From: Candidatus Raymondbacteria bacterium RIFOXYA2_FULL_49_16
GTDB lineage: Bacteria > Fibrobacterota > OXYB2-FULL-49-7 > XYB2-FULL-49-35
Reading direction: 5' to 3'
Length of the DNA: 64,000 nt
Assembly (NCBI GenBank): GCA_001789205.1
Contig: MFYT01000023.1
Location: forward strand, 83,003-147,002
A program made the translations under genes and the position numbers. Shown one piece after another: positions 35,801-44,318 of this stretch. The notes below the pieces were generated by a model. That model was not told the DNA's origin. It was given only the letters and a program-made list of their open reading frames with translations, and did not search any database. How positions within the stretch are numbered: the first letter of the stretch is position 1; every line of letters begins with the position of its first letter.

Positions 35801-36098
35801 TGATACCTTCGGTAAGCATCCGGTGGAAGGCTTCGTTGTTCGCTATAAGTTCTGGCGAATTGAGGCGGAGTAACTGTTTTATGGCATCTTCCCGTACTTC
35901 TGCGGATAATTTTGGATTAATTCTGGCAACTGCGGCGGTAAGTCGTTCAAGGAGGATGACATCTTCAAAGGACTGACGTTCCGGGGTTTGGCTGTCCGGC
36001 GCAATATCCGGGCCATAGATGTACTGATAGCCCGATTTTTCGAGAAGTTCTAGGGTGAATCGTTCTATTTCGGATTCTGTAATTCTATTTTTCGACAT
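32823..36098 (-). CDS. hsdR: Type I restriction enzyme R subunit
   Basis: The 1,091-residue protein is the DNA-translocating and cleaving subunit of a type I restriction system. The N-terminal nuclease shows 'NKRPDVILFVNGLPLVVIELKNP' as split elements (RPDVILFVNG, VVIELKNP). The motor has Walker A 'VVWHTQGSGKS', 'VIADEAHRTQYG', 'YLGFTGTPIE' and a late 'QAIARVNRVYKDK'. Between the nuclease and the Walker A box lies an insert of about 45 residues (residues about 292-337), part of which is encoded by an inverted-repeat element at 35143-35195 kept in frame. The start overlaps the RhuM gene by 14 bp. Confidence 0.96.
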   Translation of the reverse strand: MSKNRITESEIERFTLELLEKSGYQYIYGPDIAPDSQTPERQSFEDVILLERLTAAVARINPKLSAEVREDAIKQLLRLNSPELIANNEAFHRMLTEGIKVSYQKDGNNRGDLVWLIDFTNPDKNDFFVLNQYTVIENNVNKRPDVILFVNGLPLVVIELKNPADENATIHSAFRQIQTYKQAIPTLFTYNGFTVISDGLEARAGTISAGFSRFMAWKTSDGKLEASPLIGQLETLIKGMLCKTTLLDLIRHFIVFEKARKEDKDTGIITIETVKKLAAYHQYYAVNLAVESTLRASGYAGTSASSAPDKRPVAEPVEVTGMVMEPPATYGLPSTETQPIGDKKGGVVWHTQGSGKSLSMVFYAGKIVLAMDNPTIVMITDRNDLDDQLFDTFASSKQLLRQEPVQAESRDKLKELLKVASGGIVFATIQKFFPDEGNVYEQLSNRKNIIVIADEAHRTQYGFKAKTVDAKDKNGSVVGKKIAYGYAKYMRDALPNATYLGFTGTPIESTDINTPAVFGNYIDIYDIAQAVTDGATVRIYYESRLAKIGLSAKGKKLVSDLDEELKQDELTETQKAKAKWTQLEALIGSADRIRRVALDIVTHFELRQEVFDGKSMIVTMSRRIAAELYAEIIKLRPLWHNSDLRKGALKVVMTSASSDGPEISKHHTIKEQRRALADRMKDPEDELKLVIVCDMWLTGFDVPCLHTLYIDKPMQGHNLMQAIARVNRVYKDKTGGLIVDYLGIAADLKKALSFYSNSGGKGDPAVMQAKAVQLMLEKIEIISQMFHGFAYEDYFEANTSKKLSFILAAEEHILGLDDGKKRFIDEVTALSQAFSIAIPHEQAMDAKDEVAFFQAVKARLAKFDWTDSGKTDEEIETAIRQVIDKALVTEQVIDVFDAAGIKKPDISILSEEFLLEVRNMEHKNIALEVLKKLLNDEIKARTRKNLVQGRTLMEMLENSIKKYHNKILTAAEVINELIKLSKEIKEMDKEPKEMGLSDHEYAFYTAIANNESAQQLMEKDKLRELAVVLFEKVRENASIDWTIKESVKAKLKVIVKRILRQYGYPPDMQMLATETVLKQAELIADEMTKGK
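35143..35195. repeat. Palindromic repeat element inside the hsdR reading frame
   Basis: Arms 35143-35159 (ACTTCGACAGGCTCAGC) and 35179-35195 (inverse of ACTTCGGCAAGCTCAGC) match at 15 of 17 positions around a 19-bp loop. The sequence type (TTCGACAAGCTCAG family) recurs as interspersed palindromes in many bacterial genomes. Here it encodes part of a nonconserved spacer in HsdR and keeps the frame open. Confidence 0.75.
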
Positions 36099-37110
36099 CT
36101 TTTTTTCCCATTATGCGCTTGATTTCTTTATCAAAATCCGAGACAAAGTTTTTATCCTGTATCTGCCGGTATGTTTCATATTCCTGCTCGGCCTTGAGCT
36201 TTGCTTCCAACGCAGTTACTTTGCCGTTGTCCTTCAATATCGGGTAGTTCGACAATTCCAGAATTCTATGGAGAAATTTTACCCAATCTTTCATGGTCAT
36301 AATAATTTTTCGCGACGCATTATTTTCCGCCAAATCCAGATATGCGGAGACAATCCGGTTCAATTCCTTAATGTGCTGTTCGTTCAGGTAATTTTTTGCC
36401 ACCGTGACATCAGATTTCAATATTTTGCCATCCAACCCTTGTTTCCAGGTGGTTAGACCCATATAAAGCTTTGTGGCATCGGCGGAGGTATAAATAAGTT
36501 CCGCAGCGGTTTTTCCGGTTATGGCCCAATGAAGTTTGTTTTGAACGATAGCGAAGAAATCCTTAGTTATAGGCGCATTTTTATCATAGTCCGCGGAGAG
36601 AGCGAAGATGTCGGTAATTTTCTGATAGAACCGGCGTTCACTGGCCTGAATTTCACGGATTCGTTCAAGGAGTTCTTCGAAATAATCCTTGCCGAAAACC
36701 CTGTTACCCTGTTTCAGCCGTTCATCGTCCAGCACAAATCCCTTTATAATGTATTCTTTGAGTGTCTTTGTGGCCCAGATACGGAATTGTGTTGCCTGGT
36801 AGGAGTTAACCCGGTAACCGACTGCGATAATTGCATCGAGGTTATAGTAATTGGTTTTATACTGTTTTCCATCAGCGGCAGTTGTTTCCAAAATGGAAAT
36901 AACTGATTTTTTCTGTAACTCGTTTGATTCGAATATGTTATTGAGGTGCTTATTGATGGCTGGGACTTTAACCCCGAATAATTCGGCTAAAGCCTTCTGC
37001 GTGAGCCAGACGGATTCATCTTGAACAAAGACTTCGACCCTAACTTTACCATCAACTGTAGTATAGAGAAGAAAGTTAGCTTGAGGGGCTGGGAGGTTTG
37101 ATTTATTCAT
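36085..37110 (-). CDS. RhuM family protein
   Basis: The 341-residue protein matches the RhuM (virulence protein) family: 'VWLTQKALAELFGVKVPAINKHL', 'VISILETTAADGKQYKTNYYNLDAIIAVGYRVNS' (seen as split motifs), 'QFRIWATKTLKEYIIKGFVLDDERL' and a C-terminal Fic/DOC-like helical part. RhuM genes are frequent passengers in type I restriction loci; their molecular role is unknown. The C-terminal 14 bp overlap hsdR, and the GxxExxY gene lies 11 bp upstream. Confidence 0.9.
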   Translation of the reverse strand: MNKSNLPAPQANFLLYTTVDGKVRVEVFVQDESVWLTQKALAELFGVKVPAINKHLNNIFESNELQKKSVISILETTAADGKQYKTNYYNLDAIIAVGYRVNSYQATQFRIWATKTLKEYIIKGFVLDDERLKQGNRVFGKDYFEELLERIREIQASERRFYQKITDIFALSADYDKNAPITKDFFAIVQNKLHWAITGKTAAELIYTSADATKLYMGLTTWKQGLDGKILKSDVTVAKNYLNEQHIKELNRIVSAYLDLAENNASRKIIMTMKDWVKFLHRILELSNYPILKDNGKVTALEAKLKAEQEYETYRQIQDKNFVSDFDKEIKRIMGKKDVEK

Positions 37111-37121
37111 GCAGGAATTCT

Positions 37122-37568
37122 TTATCTTTCATTTGTTTTTGTCAGTATGGAAATCCCAAGAGCGGTTGCTCGAACCGGTTGATTGAATTTGGAATTTATC
37201 AGCCGCTTGAATTCCAGGCTTTTTGAACCGAAGTTTATCAACAACCCGACTTCCAGATTGTACGCTTCCAGATAGTTAATGGCTTGCGCCAGGTGAACGT
37301 CTTCTAATTTTGTGATGCTTTTAATTTCAACGGAAACAACCTCGTCGATTAAGAAGTCGACCCTGCGCGTACCGATTTGCCGCTGTTTATAATAAATCGG
37401 CATTTCGTGTTCCCTGCTGAACGGGATGGCATTGTCCACAAGCTCAATCTTCAACGCCCTCTGATAAACCACTTCCTGAAAACCATTGCCCAGCGCCTTG
37501 TGAACAGCCATTGCACACCCGATAATCTTGGATGTAAGTTCCGAGTACTTGTAGCGTTCGTCTATCAT
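37122..37568 (-). CDS. GxxExxY family protein
   Basis: The protein of about 148 residues carries the family-defining 'GNGFQEVVYQRAL' (GxxExxY). It also has 'VDFLIDEVVSVEIKSI', reminiscent of a PD-(D/E)xK-like nuclease core, and 'HLAQAINYLEAYNLEVGLLINFGS' (read in parts). The start is taken at ATG 37568 (MIDERYKYSEL); an in-frame ATG at 37580 is possible. The function is unknown. The upstream side carries an inverted repeat (37582-37684) of the type often seen beside this family. Confidence 0.88.
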   Translation of the reverse strand: MIDERYKYSELTSKIIGCAMAVHKALGNGFQEVVYQRALKIELVDNAIPFSREHEMPIYYKQRQIGTRRVDFLIDEVVSVEIKSITKLEDVHLAQAINYLEAYNLEVGLLINFGSKSLEFKRLINSKFNQPVRATALGISILTKTNER

Positions 37569-37581
37569 GATAAAAACCACT

Positions 37582-37684
37582 GTCTGAACCGTTGATTAAG
37601 CTGATTAATCTGATTACCTTGATTTAATACCACTATTTTCACAATCATCCCAATCATTAAATCAGCTTAATCAGTGGTTCAGAC
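37582..37684. repeat. Inverted repeat between GxxExxY gene and hsdS
   Basis: Two 25-bp arms (37582-37606 and 37660-37684) are inverse copies with two mismatches, separated by 53 bp of TGATTaa-type short direct repeats (GATTAAGCTGATTAATCTGATTA). The second arm encodes the last residues and stop codon of HsdS. Similar 'CTGAACCACTGATTAAG...' palindromes occur next to GxxExxY genes in other bacteria; that link is from memory, not a search. Confidence 0.75.
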
Positions 37685-38777
37685 ATTTTACTTCCCCATT
37701 CATTAATTTTGGCAATAAAGTATCGCGCATTTTTTCGAGTATCCTGATTTGTGCATGATTGGATTTAATTTTATTTAGCCATCCATCGCATAGTCGGGAG
37801 GCGGCATGCAACAATTCATCGGAAGGAGCCTTTATTTCTAAATCACGTAATTGATCGAAAGTTATTTGCGGGAATGTACCGGATCGTGCTTCGGCCAAAG
37901 TCTGAAGCCATTCTGTGGTCTTTTTATTTGTCAGGTAGAAATACACAAATGCTTGACTTAAAATCCCTTTTGAACGTAAGACCATGAGCTTGGTGGAAAC
38001 GACATAGTCGCTTGCCTCAAAATCAATATAAGCATATCGTCCGTTCGCTGGTCGTATTTCACTAAATAGTATATCATCCTTCTTTATAGATTTTTTTGCC
38101 TGCCCAGGAAGATTTTTGACGCTTTCATAATGAGTATTTAGAACATCACCCAAATAAATATCTGATGTGTTTAAAAAAATAATTCCCGGTTTTGGAAAAG
38201 TATGCGTAATCGAAACGGTTTCTATTAGATCGCCTAAGAAAATTTGTTTCTCATAACTAACTTCCGCCTCCTCCACAAACCACTGCCTGAACAGCGTTTC
38301 CGCCATGGCTTCCAGCGTTTTGTTTTGCCGATGGAGTAGGTCTATTTTGTCGTCGAGACTGGAAAGGACTGAGGCGATGGCGTGTTGTTCAGGGAGAGAG
38401 GGGAGAGCAAGACCTATTTCGTATATTTCATAACGATCCGTTGATGGGATAGCAGAGCCACTATCCATCGCATTAATATCTTGCGTTAAAAGAAAATTGT
38501 AGAGAAAAACCAAATCAATGTCTGTGGTTTTCGGCTTCACATAAAAGGCGGTATCAATTACAGAGAATGGGACCCGAGAAAAATGAACACCTCTATAAGC
38601 ACCTTTTCTCCCAATAATAATACTGGGGATTGGGCTTAAAAAAGAATTTGCGTAGCCGATTTTGCCATTGGTGCCATATACGGGATACACACCTTGACAA
38701 TCATGATAACCTTGTAATGATTTCCCATATTCCAAGGTTATGAGATCCCCTAACCTACATTCTTTCCACTCAGTCAT
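37671..38777 (-). CDS. hsdS: Type I restriction-modification specificity subunit S
   Basis: The 368-residue protein has two target-recognition halves. The first begins 'EWKECRLGDLITLEYGKSL', and each half is followed by a conserved helical spacer ('LPEQHAIASVLSSLDDKIDLL', read in parts, and 'IRILEKMRDTLLPKLMNGEV'). It selects the bipartite DNA sequence methylated by HsdM and cut by HsdR. The start overlaps the upstream 85-codon gene by 8 bp, and the stop lies inside an inverted repeat arm. Confidence 0.95.
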   Translation of the reverse strand: MTEWKECRLGDLITLEYGKSLQGYHDCQGVYPVYGTNGKIGYANSFLSPIPSIIIGRKGAYRGVHFSRVPFSVIDTAFYVKPKTTDIDLVFLYNFLLTQDINAMDSGSAIPSTDRYEIYEIGLALPSLPEQHAIASVLSSLDDKIDLLHRQNKTLEAMAETLFRQWFVEEAEVSYEKQIFLGDLIETVSITHTFPKPGIIFLNTSDIYLGDVLNTHYESVKNLPGQAKKSIKKDDILFSEIRPANGRYAYIDFEASDYVVSTKLMVLRSKGILSQAFVYFYLTNKKTTEWLQTLAEARSGTFPQITFDQLRDLEIKAPSDELLHAASRLCDGWLNKIKSNHAQIRILEKMRDTLLPKLMNGEVKCLNH

Positions 38778-39027
38778 CTCTATTCACCCTTTGCAACACA
38801 ACCGCCTCAAACGCTTCCATGTCTCGATCTCGCGCAATCTGAAACTCGCCATCCTCCCACCAGCTTTCAGGATCATGTTTCATTTTCAGAACACTTGGAT
38901 GATGGAAATTCTCGAAGCCTGTCTTGTATCCGCTGGTAAGGACCGGCATATCGGGAGGGAACGATTTCAAGACATCGATCAATTTTCCTACCGTGAAATA
39001 GAATTTGTCGGAAAAGGCGTCCTTCAT
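38770..39027 (-). CDS. Small protein of the type I restriction locus (85 aa)
   Basis: The 85-residue acidic protein begins 'MKDAFSDKFYFTVGKLIDVL' and contains 'DMPVLTSGYKTGFENF'. No family name can be given. It overlaps hsdS by 8 bp and follows the ORF6N gene by 70 bp, so it is probably translated from the same mRNA. Confidence 0.75.
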   Translation of the reverse strand: MKDAFSDKFYFTVGKLIDVLKSFPPDMPVLTSGYKTGFENFHHPSVLKMKHDPESWWEDGEFQIARDRDMEAFEAVVLQRVNRDD

Positions 39028-39097
39028 TTTCTACTCTCATATCCCCAAGGTATTTGGGCAACAAGCTGTTGCCCAATTGAAGGAGAAATTATTATCA

Positions 39098-40036
39098 TTA
39101 TAAATTCACCTTCTTTAATCTCTCCAGCATATCCATGGCGTTTATATCCATTTTCGAAAATGCGAACCACCTTTTCCCCAGGTCCTTTAAAGAAGCGCCA
39201 AAATGGTATAACTCTGTTTCATCCAGAATCAGGAATCGATCGTGCGAAATGCCAAATTCTTTCAAGACTATTGGCGGATATTGTTCGTTGAATTTCACCG
39301 CATCTGATACAAGCTGCCGCGAGATGTTCTTCGTGAAGATTGCAACCGTGACCCCTTTATTTCTCTTCGCAAATAATGCCAACACTCTATCGTCCACATA
39401 GTTGTCAATCAGTGCAATCGACTTTTTCGCCGAACGGACAAGGCTTGAAATGAATTGCCAGGCGTCAAAAACCTGGCCGTTGTAGAAAACGCCCTGTTTT
39501 GGTTTTATCTCTTTCGCTTCTATGGCGTTGAATATCTTTTTAAACTTCTCGTCGCTGTCCTGCTTGTGTTCAAGTTGTTTTCTTTCTACAGTATTAAGCC
39601 GTTGAAAAACCTGGGCGTTTGCAGCGATGAATTTGCGCATGACGATAAATGCATTTATAATTTGAATGCTTACTTTAACGGCGGTTTGGCTCCGCAAAAC
39701 TGCCGAAAGCATGGCAACGCCCTGTTCGGTGAATGCATAGGGTAGATATTTGCGATGCCGCCCTCGCTTGTTTAAGGTGCCAGATTGGAACCTTAAAGAG
39801 TTCGCTTTTTCTATGGTCACAAATTGTGACCTTAAAGAATCGTATTCGTCAGTGGTCAGTTGAAACATGAATAGATCGGGAAATCTTTCGAGATTGCGTT
39901 TTACCGCCCGATTTAAGGTTTTTACTTCCGTTTTATATAATACGGCCAGATCGGTATCGAGCATGGCCTGAACTCCGCGAATTGAATAAATGCGGTTATG
40001 TATGGTGTCAACTTTCATAATGTTTTTTGTGGTCAT
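39098..40036 (-). CDS. ORF6N-domain protein with C-terminal phospholipase-D-like region
   Basis: The 312-residue protein has an N-terminal ORF6N DNA-binding domain ('[19 protein letters not shown]', '[14 protein letters not shown]', '[15 protein letters not shown]'), a coiled linker, and a C-terminal segment with '[17 protein letters not shown]' and '[19 protein letters not shown]'. The last is like a single PLD-type HxK module with Arg in place of Lys. ORF6N proteins are phage- and plasmid-derived and common in restriction loci. The start overlaps the hsdM stop by 4 bp, so it is coupled to it. Confidence 0.88.
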   Translation of the reverse strand: MTTKNIMKVDTIHNRIYSIRGVQAMLDTDLAVLYKTEVKTLNRAVKRNLERFPDLFMFQLTTDEYDSLRSQFVTIEKANSLRFQSGTLNKRGRHRKYLPYAFTEQGVAMLSAVLRSQTAVKVSIQIINAFIVMRKFIAANAQVFQRLNTVERKQLEHKQDSDEKFKKIFNAIEAKEIKPKQGVFYNGQVFDAWQFISSLVRSAKKSIALIDNYVDDRVLALFAKRNKGVTVAIFTKNISRQLVSDAVKFNEQYPPIVLKEFGISHDRFLILDETELYHFGASLKDLGKRWFAFSKMDINAMDMLERLKKVNL

Positions 40037-41562
40037 GCCTTAACCCTCTTCAAATTCTCCAATATCGCCTTATTCAGCCTCTCCTCTTCTTTAAGCTGTT
40101 CCTCGAACTCCGCCTTCAGCTTGGTAAACCGCTCGTTAAAATCAAAATCATCCTCATCATCAGGCAGGCCGACATAACGCCCTGGCGTGAGTACATAATC
40201 CAATTCCCGTACCCGTTCAATGGACGCCGAATTACAAAAACCTTTAATGTCCTCATATTTGCCCTTAGGTTTCCTCCACGCATGATACGTGCCGACAATT
40301 TTCTGGATATCTTCCGCCGAAAGTTCCTTTGTTCTGCGATTTATCAAATGCCCTTCGTTTCTGGCATCTATAAATAGGATTTCATCCGTGCGGTTACGAA
40401 ATCCGCCATTGGCCTTATTCCTGCTTAAAAACCAGAGACAAGCGGGAATCTGCGTGTTCAGGAATAATTTGGCTGGCAAATTGATGATACAATCAACCAA
40501 TCGGGCTTCAATCAAAGCCTTGCGGATTTCACCTTCACCGGAGGTCTTGGAAGTGAGTGAACCTTTTGCCAGAACAAAGCCGGCAATCCCGCTCGGACTC
40601 AGGTGATATAAGAAGTGCTGGATCCATGCGTAATTAGCGTTTCCTGTCGGTGGCATGCCATATTTCCATCTGCCATCTTTGCGGAGCAGGTCACCGCTCC
40701 AGTCACTGTCGTTAAATGGGGGATTAGCTATGACAAAATCCGCTTTTAAGTCTTTGTGAGTATCATTCAGGAAAGAGCCTTCATTGTTCCACCTCACTTG
40801 CGAGCTGTCTAAACTACGGATGGCAAGGTTCATTTTCGCCAGGCGCCATGTGGTTTGGTTACTTTCCTGTCCAAAGATGGAAATATCATTGGTTTTACCC
40901 TGGTGACTTGCGACAAACTTTTCAGATTGGACAAACATACCGCCCGAGCCGCAGCAGGGATCAAAAACCCGGCCTTTGTGAGGTTCAAGCATTTCTACCA
41001 GGAGTTCAACAACGCTTCGGGGGGTATAGAATTGCCCACCCTTTTTACCTTCGGTAAGTGCGAATTCACCAAGGAAATATTCGAATACATGCCCAAGAAG
41101 GTCTGCGCTGCGGGCCTTGGCATCACCAAGGGCAATATTACTGACAAGGTCTATGAGGCCGCCAAGATTGGTTGGGTCCAGGTTTCCGCGCGCAAAAACT
41201 TTTGGTAATACATCTCTCAGAGAAGGGTTCTCGCGTTCAATGGCATCCATCGACTCATCGACGGTTTTTCCAATGGTCGGCTGTTTTGCGTGGGATTTGA
41301 GGAAACTCCAACGTGCGGTGGGAGGAACAAAAAAGACATTTTCAGCTTTATATTCGTCTTTATCCTCTGGATCAGCGCCTTTATATTCGCCCTTGCCGCT
41401 CTTTAGCTTGTCGTGCAATTCCTCGAAAGCATCTGAAATATATTTGAGGAAAATAAGGCCTAAAACAATGTGCTTATATTCCGCGGCATCGATATTTTTC
41501 CGGAGTTTGTCCGCGGCTTTCCAGAGTTGTTTTTCAATCGGTTCGGTGGGTTCTGTTTTCAT
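40033..41562 (-). CDS. hsdM: Type I restriction-modification methyltransferase subunit M
   Basis: The 509-residue N6-adenine methyltransferase has an N-terminal helical domain ('[20 protein letters not shown]'), the S-adenosylmethionine motif '[13 protein letters not shown]' and the catalytic '[11 protein letters not shown]' (NPPF). It is the first gene of the locus: hsdM, ORF6N-PLD, 85-aa, hsdS, GxxExxY, rhuM, hsdR, all on the minus strand. The length and motifs are complete, so modification should be functional. Confidence 0.97.
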   Translation of the reverse strand: MKTEPTEPIEKQLWKAADKLRKNIDAAEYKHIVLGLIFLKYISDAFEELHDKLKSGKGEYKGADPEDKDEYKAENVFFVPPTARWSFLKSHAKQPTIGKTVDESMDAIERENPSLRDVLPKVFARGNLDPTNLGGLIDLVSNIALGDAKARSADLLGHVFEYFLGEFALTEGKKGGQFYTPRSVVELLVEMLEPHKGRVFDPCCGSGGMFVQSEKFVASHQGKTNDISIFGQESNQTTWRLAKMNLAIRSLDSSQVRWNNEGSFLNDTHKDLKADFVIANPPFNDSDWSGDLLRKDGRWKYGMPPTGNANYAWIQHFLYHLSPSGIAGFVLAKGSLTSKTSGEGEIRKALIEARLVDCIINLPAKLFLNTQIPACLWFLSRNKANGGFRNRTDEILFIDARNEGHLINRRTKELSAEDIQKIVGTYHAWRKPKGKYEDIKGFCNSASIERVRELDYVLTPGRYVGLPDDEDDFDFNERFTKLKAEFEEQLKEEERLNKAILENLKRVKA

Positions 41563-41870
41563 AGATTTGGTTTCATCTTAAGGTGGGTTCCATTTTCTCC
41601 GCCATGGATGGCAGGTGATTCTTTTAGGCGCGGCTTTTTCATTGATTCATAAGGAAATATAACCTTTTGCACCTGTTGGCAAATAGCACAAAAGAATTGA
41701 TTTTCTTTGGCGATGAACTTCTTGTTAGTATCCTTATGTAAATATAGGGAGAGCAAGAATTTGTTGACGGTCGTGGCGTATTGGGCCGATTTCCTCTGTT
41801 ATGCGAGGGGAAAAACCATGGATCATCCTGTTTGAAAAAATTATATTAGAAAAAAAAGGAAAAATATTCC
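41563..41870. other. 308-bp divergent intergenic region
   Basis: This stretch separates hsdM (leftward) from the aldo/keto reductase gene (rightward) and should hold both promoters. A TTGACG at 41763-41768 could be a -35 box, but no matching -10 is clear. A minus-strand frame (41559-41756, TTG start, 65 codons, one CxxC) ends in a 4-bp overlap with the hsdM start. It has no recognisable family and is not called as a gene. No RNA gene or terminator was seen. Confidence 0.5.
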
Positions 41871-42833
41871 ATGCACTACAGAACCCTTGGCCGCACAGGC
41901 CTCACAGTATCGGAAATCGGTTTGGGAACCCTGGCAATTGGCGGACCCTGGTCATTCGGCGGATTTGAATTCGGCAGGGGACAGGTCGATGACAAAAACT
42001 CCCTGAAAATGATCTCCATTGCCCTGGACGCTGGGGTCAATTTCATTGATACCGCGGATATCTACGGATATGGCAAGAGCGAGGAGATTATCGGCAAGGG
42101 CATTGAGGGAAAACGCGAAAAGACCGTGATATGCACCAAGGTGGGCAACCGGGGGACTGAGCGCGAATGGTTCAAGGATTTTTCACCCGCATGGATAAAG
42201 GCCGCGTGCGAACAGAGCCTCAAACGCTTGAAGACAGATTACATTGACGTCTACCTGCTCCATTCTCCTGACGAGGATTTTATTTTCCGCGATGACCTGT
42301 TCACTGCTTTCAACGAACTGAAGAAAGAGGGAAAGATAAGATTTTACGGCTGCTCCGTGGTCTCCCCGAAACAGGGTGTGGATTTCCTCTCATCCGGATA
42401 TGGCGATGTCATTGAAACCTTTTACAATATCTGCGACCGTGCGGCCCTGGACGATCTTTTTCCCGCGGCGCAGCACGCGGACGCGGGCATTGTAATCAAA
42501 GCGCCGCTTTGTTCGGGCCTGCTCACGGGAAAATACACTAAAAACACCAGCTTTGACCCCAGCGATTTCAGGAGTGAGTTGTATCCCCGCGAACGTCTTG
42601 AGAAGATCATCAATGTGACCGATTATGCGCGGCCCTTTGCGGACAGGGCCGGTCTTTCGCTTTCCCAGTTTGCCCTGAAATACTGCCTTACGCGCGATGA
42701 GGTGTCAACTATTATTCCAGGGGGAAAGACCGCGGGCCAGGTCCTTGAGAATGTGCGTGCCAGCGATGGCGGCGATTTGCCTATTGCAACGCTTGAACAG
42801 ATTGAAGAGGCGATAAAAGATTATCTGAAATAG
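41871..42833 (+). CDS. Aldo/keto reductase
   Basis: The 320-residue NAD(P)H-dependent oxidoreductase of the aldo/keto reductase superfamily has a (beta/alpha)8 barrel. It begins 'MHYRTLGRTGLTVSEIGLG' and has 'FIDTADIYGYGKSEEIIGK' with the catalytic Asp and Tyr, 'VICTKVGN' with the Lys, 'DVYLLHSPD' with the His, and a late 'LTRDEVSTIIPGGKTAGQV' cofactor segment. The substrate is unknown. It stands alone between the restriction locus and purA. Confidence 0.93.
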   Translation: MHYRTLGRTGLTVSEIGLGTLAIGGPWSFGGFEFGRGQVDDKNSLKMISIALDAGVNFIDTADIYGYGKSEEIIGKGIEGKREKTVICTKVGNRGTEREWFKDFSPAWIKAACEQSLKRLKTDYIDVYLLHSPDEDFIFRDDLFTAFNELKKEGKIRFYGCSVVSPKQGVDFLSSGYGDVIETFYNICDRAALDDLFPAAQHADAGIVIKAPLCSGLLTGKYTKNTSFDPSDFRSELYPRERLEKIINVTDYARPFADRAGLSLSQFALKYCLTRDEVSTIIPGGKTAGQVLENVRASDGGDLPIATLEQIEEAIKDYLK

Positions 42834-42864
42834 CCGCACAAGTCAGCCATAATCCGCAGCGTCT

Positions 42865-44148
42865 TCAGAAGTCGCTGTTGACAATGGTCTGGTCGCGTTC
42901 GGGGCCAACCGACACCAGCGACATAGGCACTCCCACCAACTGTGACAGGCGTTCAAGATAGCGCTGCGCTTTTTCCGGAAGATCGCTGAATTCCCTTGCC
43001 GCGCTGGTGCTGCAATTCCACCCGTCCATTTCTTCATATACCGGCGTGACAGCAGCGCATTCGTCGATGTTTCCCGGAAAGGTGTCGATTGTTTCCCCAT
43101 TGAGCGTATAGGATGTGCAGATGCGCATTTTTGGGAAGCTGTCGAGTACATCGAGTTTGGTGATGGCAAGCGAGGTAAAGCCATTGAGCTGGTGCGCCTT
43201 TTTCATCTGTACTGCGTCAAACCATCCGCAACGCCGCGGCCTGCCTGTGGTGGCGCCATATTCGCCGCCAACGTTTCTGATTCGTTCGCCCATTTCGTCC
43301 GTAAGCTCGGTAGGGAAGGGGCCATTGCCTACCCGGGTTGTGTATGCTTTGGTTATGCCAATGACCGAATGGATGTGGGTTGGGCCAATGCCGCTGCCGC
43401 AGCATGCTGATCCGGCTATTGTATTTGATGATGTCACAAAGGGATAGGTGCCATGGTCAACATCGAGCATGGTCCCTTGGGCGCCTTCGAAAAGCAGGTT
43501 TTTTCCATTTTGGGCAGCCTTGGCCAGGAACACTGAGGTATCAGTGATATAGGGCTTTAACTGTTCGCCAAAAGCGAGGTAGTCAGCGATCAGTTTTTCC
43601 GCGTTAAAAGGTTTTTCACCAAATACCTTTGTGATGAGCGCGTTTTTCTCCTCAAGGTTCATGGTCACCTTTTCACTCAGAGCGTGTACTGAAAGAAGAT
43701 CGCCAACGCGGATGCCCCATCTGCCAACTTTGTCCATATAGGCAGGTCCAATGCCTCTGCCAGTGGTGCCGATTTTACTGTTGCCCCTCATTTTTTCCCG
43801 CAACTGGTCCAGGGCAATGTGGTAGGGCATGACAATGGTGGCGCGGTCGCTTAGGAAGACGCGGCCAGCGTAGTCGAGTCCTTTGTCAGAGATCTCCTTG
43901 AGCTCTTTGAGGAACTGGGCCGGGTCGAGGACAACGCCATTGCCGATGACGCATTCTTTTCCCGGATGCATGATGCCAGCGGGAATGAGGTGGAAGATGA
44001 ATTTGGTACCTTTAACTATAACCGTATGGCCGGCGTTTGCGCCGCCCTGGAAACGGACCACTATGTCCGAGTGTTCAGTCAAATAGTCGACGATTTTCGC
44101 TTTACCTTCATCGCCCCATTGCGCGCCGATAATAATCCGGTTTGCCAT
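42865..44148 (-). CDS. purA: Adenylosuccinate synthetase
   Basis: The 427-residue enzyme joins IMP and aspartate with GTP to adenylosuccinate, the first committed step to AMP. Signatures seen are 'IIGAQWGDEGKAKIVDYL' (catalytic Asp and Lys-rich loop), 'RFQGGANAGHTV', 'GRGIGPAYMDK', 'FEGAQGTMLDVDHGTYPFVTSSN' (read in parts) and 'GRPRRCGWFDAV'. The length is normal. It is transcribed convergently to the aldo/keto reductase and divergently from the phosphodiester glycosidase gene. Confidence 0.98.
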   Translation of the reverse strand: MANRIIIGAQWGDEGKAKIVDYLTEHSDIVVRFQGGANAGHTVIVKGTKFIFHLIPAGIMHPGKECVIGNGVVLDPAQFLKELKEISDKGLDYAGRVFLSDRATIVMPYHIALDQLREKMRGNSKIGTTGRGIGPAYMDKVGRWGIRVGDLLSVHALSEKVTMNLEEKNALITKVFGEKPFNAEKLIADYLAFGEQLKPYITDTSVFLAKAAQNGKNLLFEGAQGTMLDVDHGTYPFVTSSNTIAGSACCGSGIGPTHIHSVIGITKAYTTRVGNGPFPTELTDEMGERIRNVGGEYGATTGRPRRCGWFDAVQMKKAHQLNGFTSLAITKLDVLDSFPKMRICTSYTLNGETIDTFPGNIDECAAVTPVYEEMDGWNCSTSAAREFSDLPEKAQRYLERLSQLVGVPMSLVSVGPERDQTIVNSDF

Positions 44149-44318
44149 ACCATTCCCCTTGTGCTGGAAACGTGTTTAATAATGTCGAGTGTAAAAATTG
44201 AAGGAAAAGGCCCAATCTTTACACTAAAAACTAATTATTGAAGAACAGAGGTGTCAAATTAATTAACCGGCCAATAATTTCCTTTTTTCCAGCGGTTCAA
44301 TCTAATATCTTATATCCT

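Noticed and set aside
41559-41756. A 65-codon minus-strand frame with a CxxC, overlapping the hsdM start by 4 bp
   Set aside because: The overlap is suggestive, but it has a TTG start, no ribosome-binding site and no family. It is noted in the intergenic entry and not called as a gene.
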